Positions 14,645 through 14,762 of a stretch of 14,762 nt of DNA are shown here, piece by piece (within the stretch, counting starts at the first letter, position 1; the number at the start of each line of letters is the position of its first letter). The position numbers and the translations under genes were made by a program. The notes below the pieces were generated by a model. The model was not told where the DNA came from. It did no database searches and was given only the letters and a program-made list of their open reading frames with translations. The stretch covers positions 1-14,762 of the forward strand of contig USDH01000023.1 in assembly GCA_900553415.1 (NCBI GenBank), given 5' to 3'. The stretch comes from an uncultured Collinsella sp. GTDB lineage: Bacteria; Actinomycetota; Coriobacteriia; Coriobacteriales; Coriobacteriaceae.

Positions 14645-14762
14645 GGTTGCTTCACGGCAACAGGTTTTTATCACGCACGCGCGGCTACTTCATACCGTGG
14701 TGCCCGGGCTTTGGTAGCACATGTCCGGGTTGGTTTTGGAGGATGACCCCGCGCGGAGGCAA
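14645..14762 (+). promoter_or_regulatory. Structured 5' leader of a downstream gene, probably ribosomal protein S2
   Basis: About 118 nt follow the promoter without a supported gene. They contain GTTGC/GCAAC (14646-14650 with 14657-14661) and CCCGG/CCGGG (14703-14707 with 14725-14729). An alternative pairing of CACGG (14653-14657) with CCGTG (14695-14699) would exclude the first stem. A GGAGG at 14755-14759 predicts a start codon a few bases past the window edge. In M. tuberculosis, xerC lies a few genes from rpsB-tsf, so an S2 leader is plausible. That identity is inference. Confidence 0.35.

Overview
The window is a compact chromosomal segment with high GC content. All genes are on the + strand and all are housekeeping genes. 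The gene set suggests a member of the Coriobacteriia (Actinomycetota), most likely a Collinsella or close relative. The reasons are GC-rich actinobacterial codon use together with a two-subunit glycyl-tRNA synthetase, a folate-dependent TrmFO and a pyruvate phosphate dikinase with its own regulator, a combination not typical of Mycobacterium- or Streptomyces-like actinobacteria. The taxonomic call is inference from gene content, not from a search.

Layout: the 3' end of trmD (1-189) leads almost without a gap into lepB (signal peptidase I). Next come glyQ and glyS (glycyl-tRNA synthetase alpha and beta), then ppsR (DUF299 kinase/pyrophosphorylase) and, after a 250-bp AT-richer regulatory gap, ppdK (pyruvate phosphate dikinase), which ends at a strong terminator. 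rplS (ribosomal protein L19) follows as its own unit with promoter, leader hairpin and terminator. rnhB (RNase HII) is also closed by a strong terminator. The last operon is yraN-comM-dprA-trmFO-xerC, with overlapping or nearly overlapping junctions. The window ends in a well-formed promoter and the 5' leader of a gene beyond the edge, probably rpsB judging from conserved actinobacterial gene order.

How the genes work together: ppsR and ppdK form a regulator/enzyme pair; the target Thr (T476) lies two residues before the catalytic His (H478) of PPDK. yraN, comM, dprA and xerC all act on DNA (branched DNA, uptake and integration of transforming DNA, and chromosome dimer resolution). trmD, glyQS, rplS and trmFO belong to translation or tRNA modification.

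The most notable points are two start/stop anomalies in the last operon. trmFO, otherwise intact at 445 codons, carries an in-frame TAA at codon 184. xerC has no ATG, GTG or TTG that would give a full-length protein, and its best start is an ATA that overlaps the trmFO stop. Also worth a look are a phased array of TTTACC boxes upstream of ppdK and a nearly identical 14-nt hairpin just before the Shine-Dalgarno sequences of both ppsR and ppdK. I see no mobile element, CRISPR array, phage or novel defence system.
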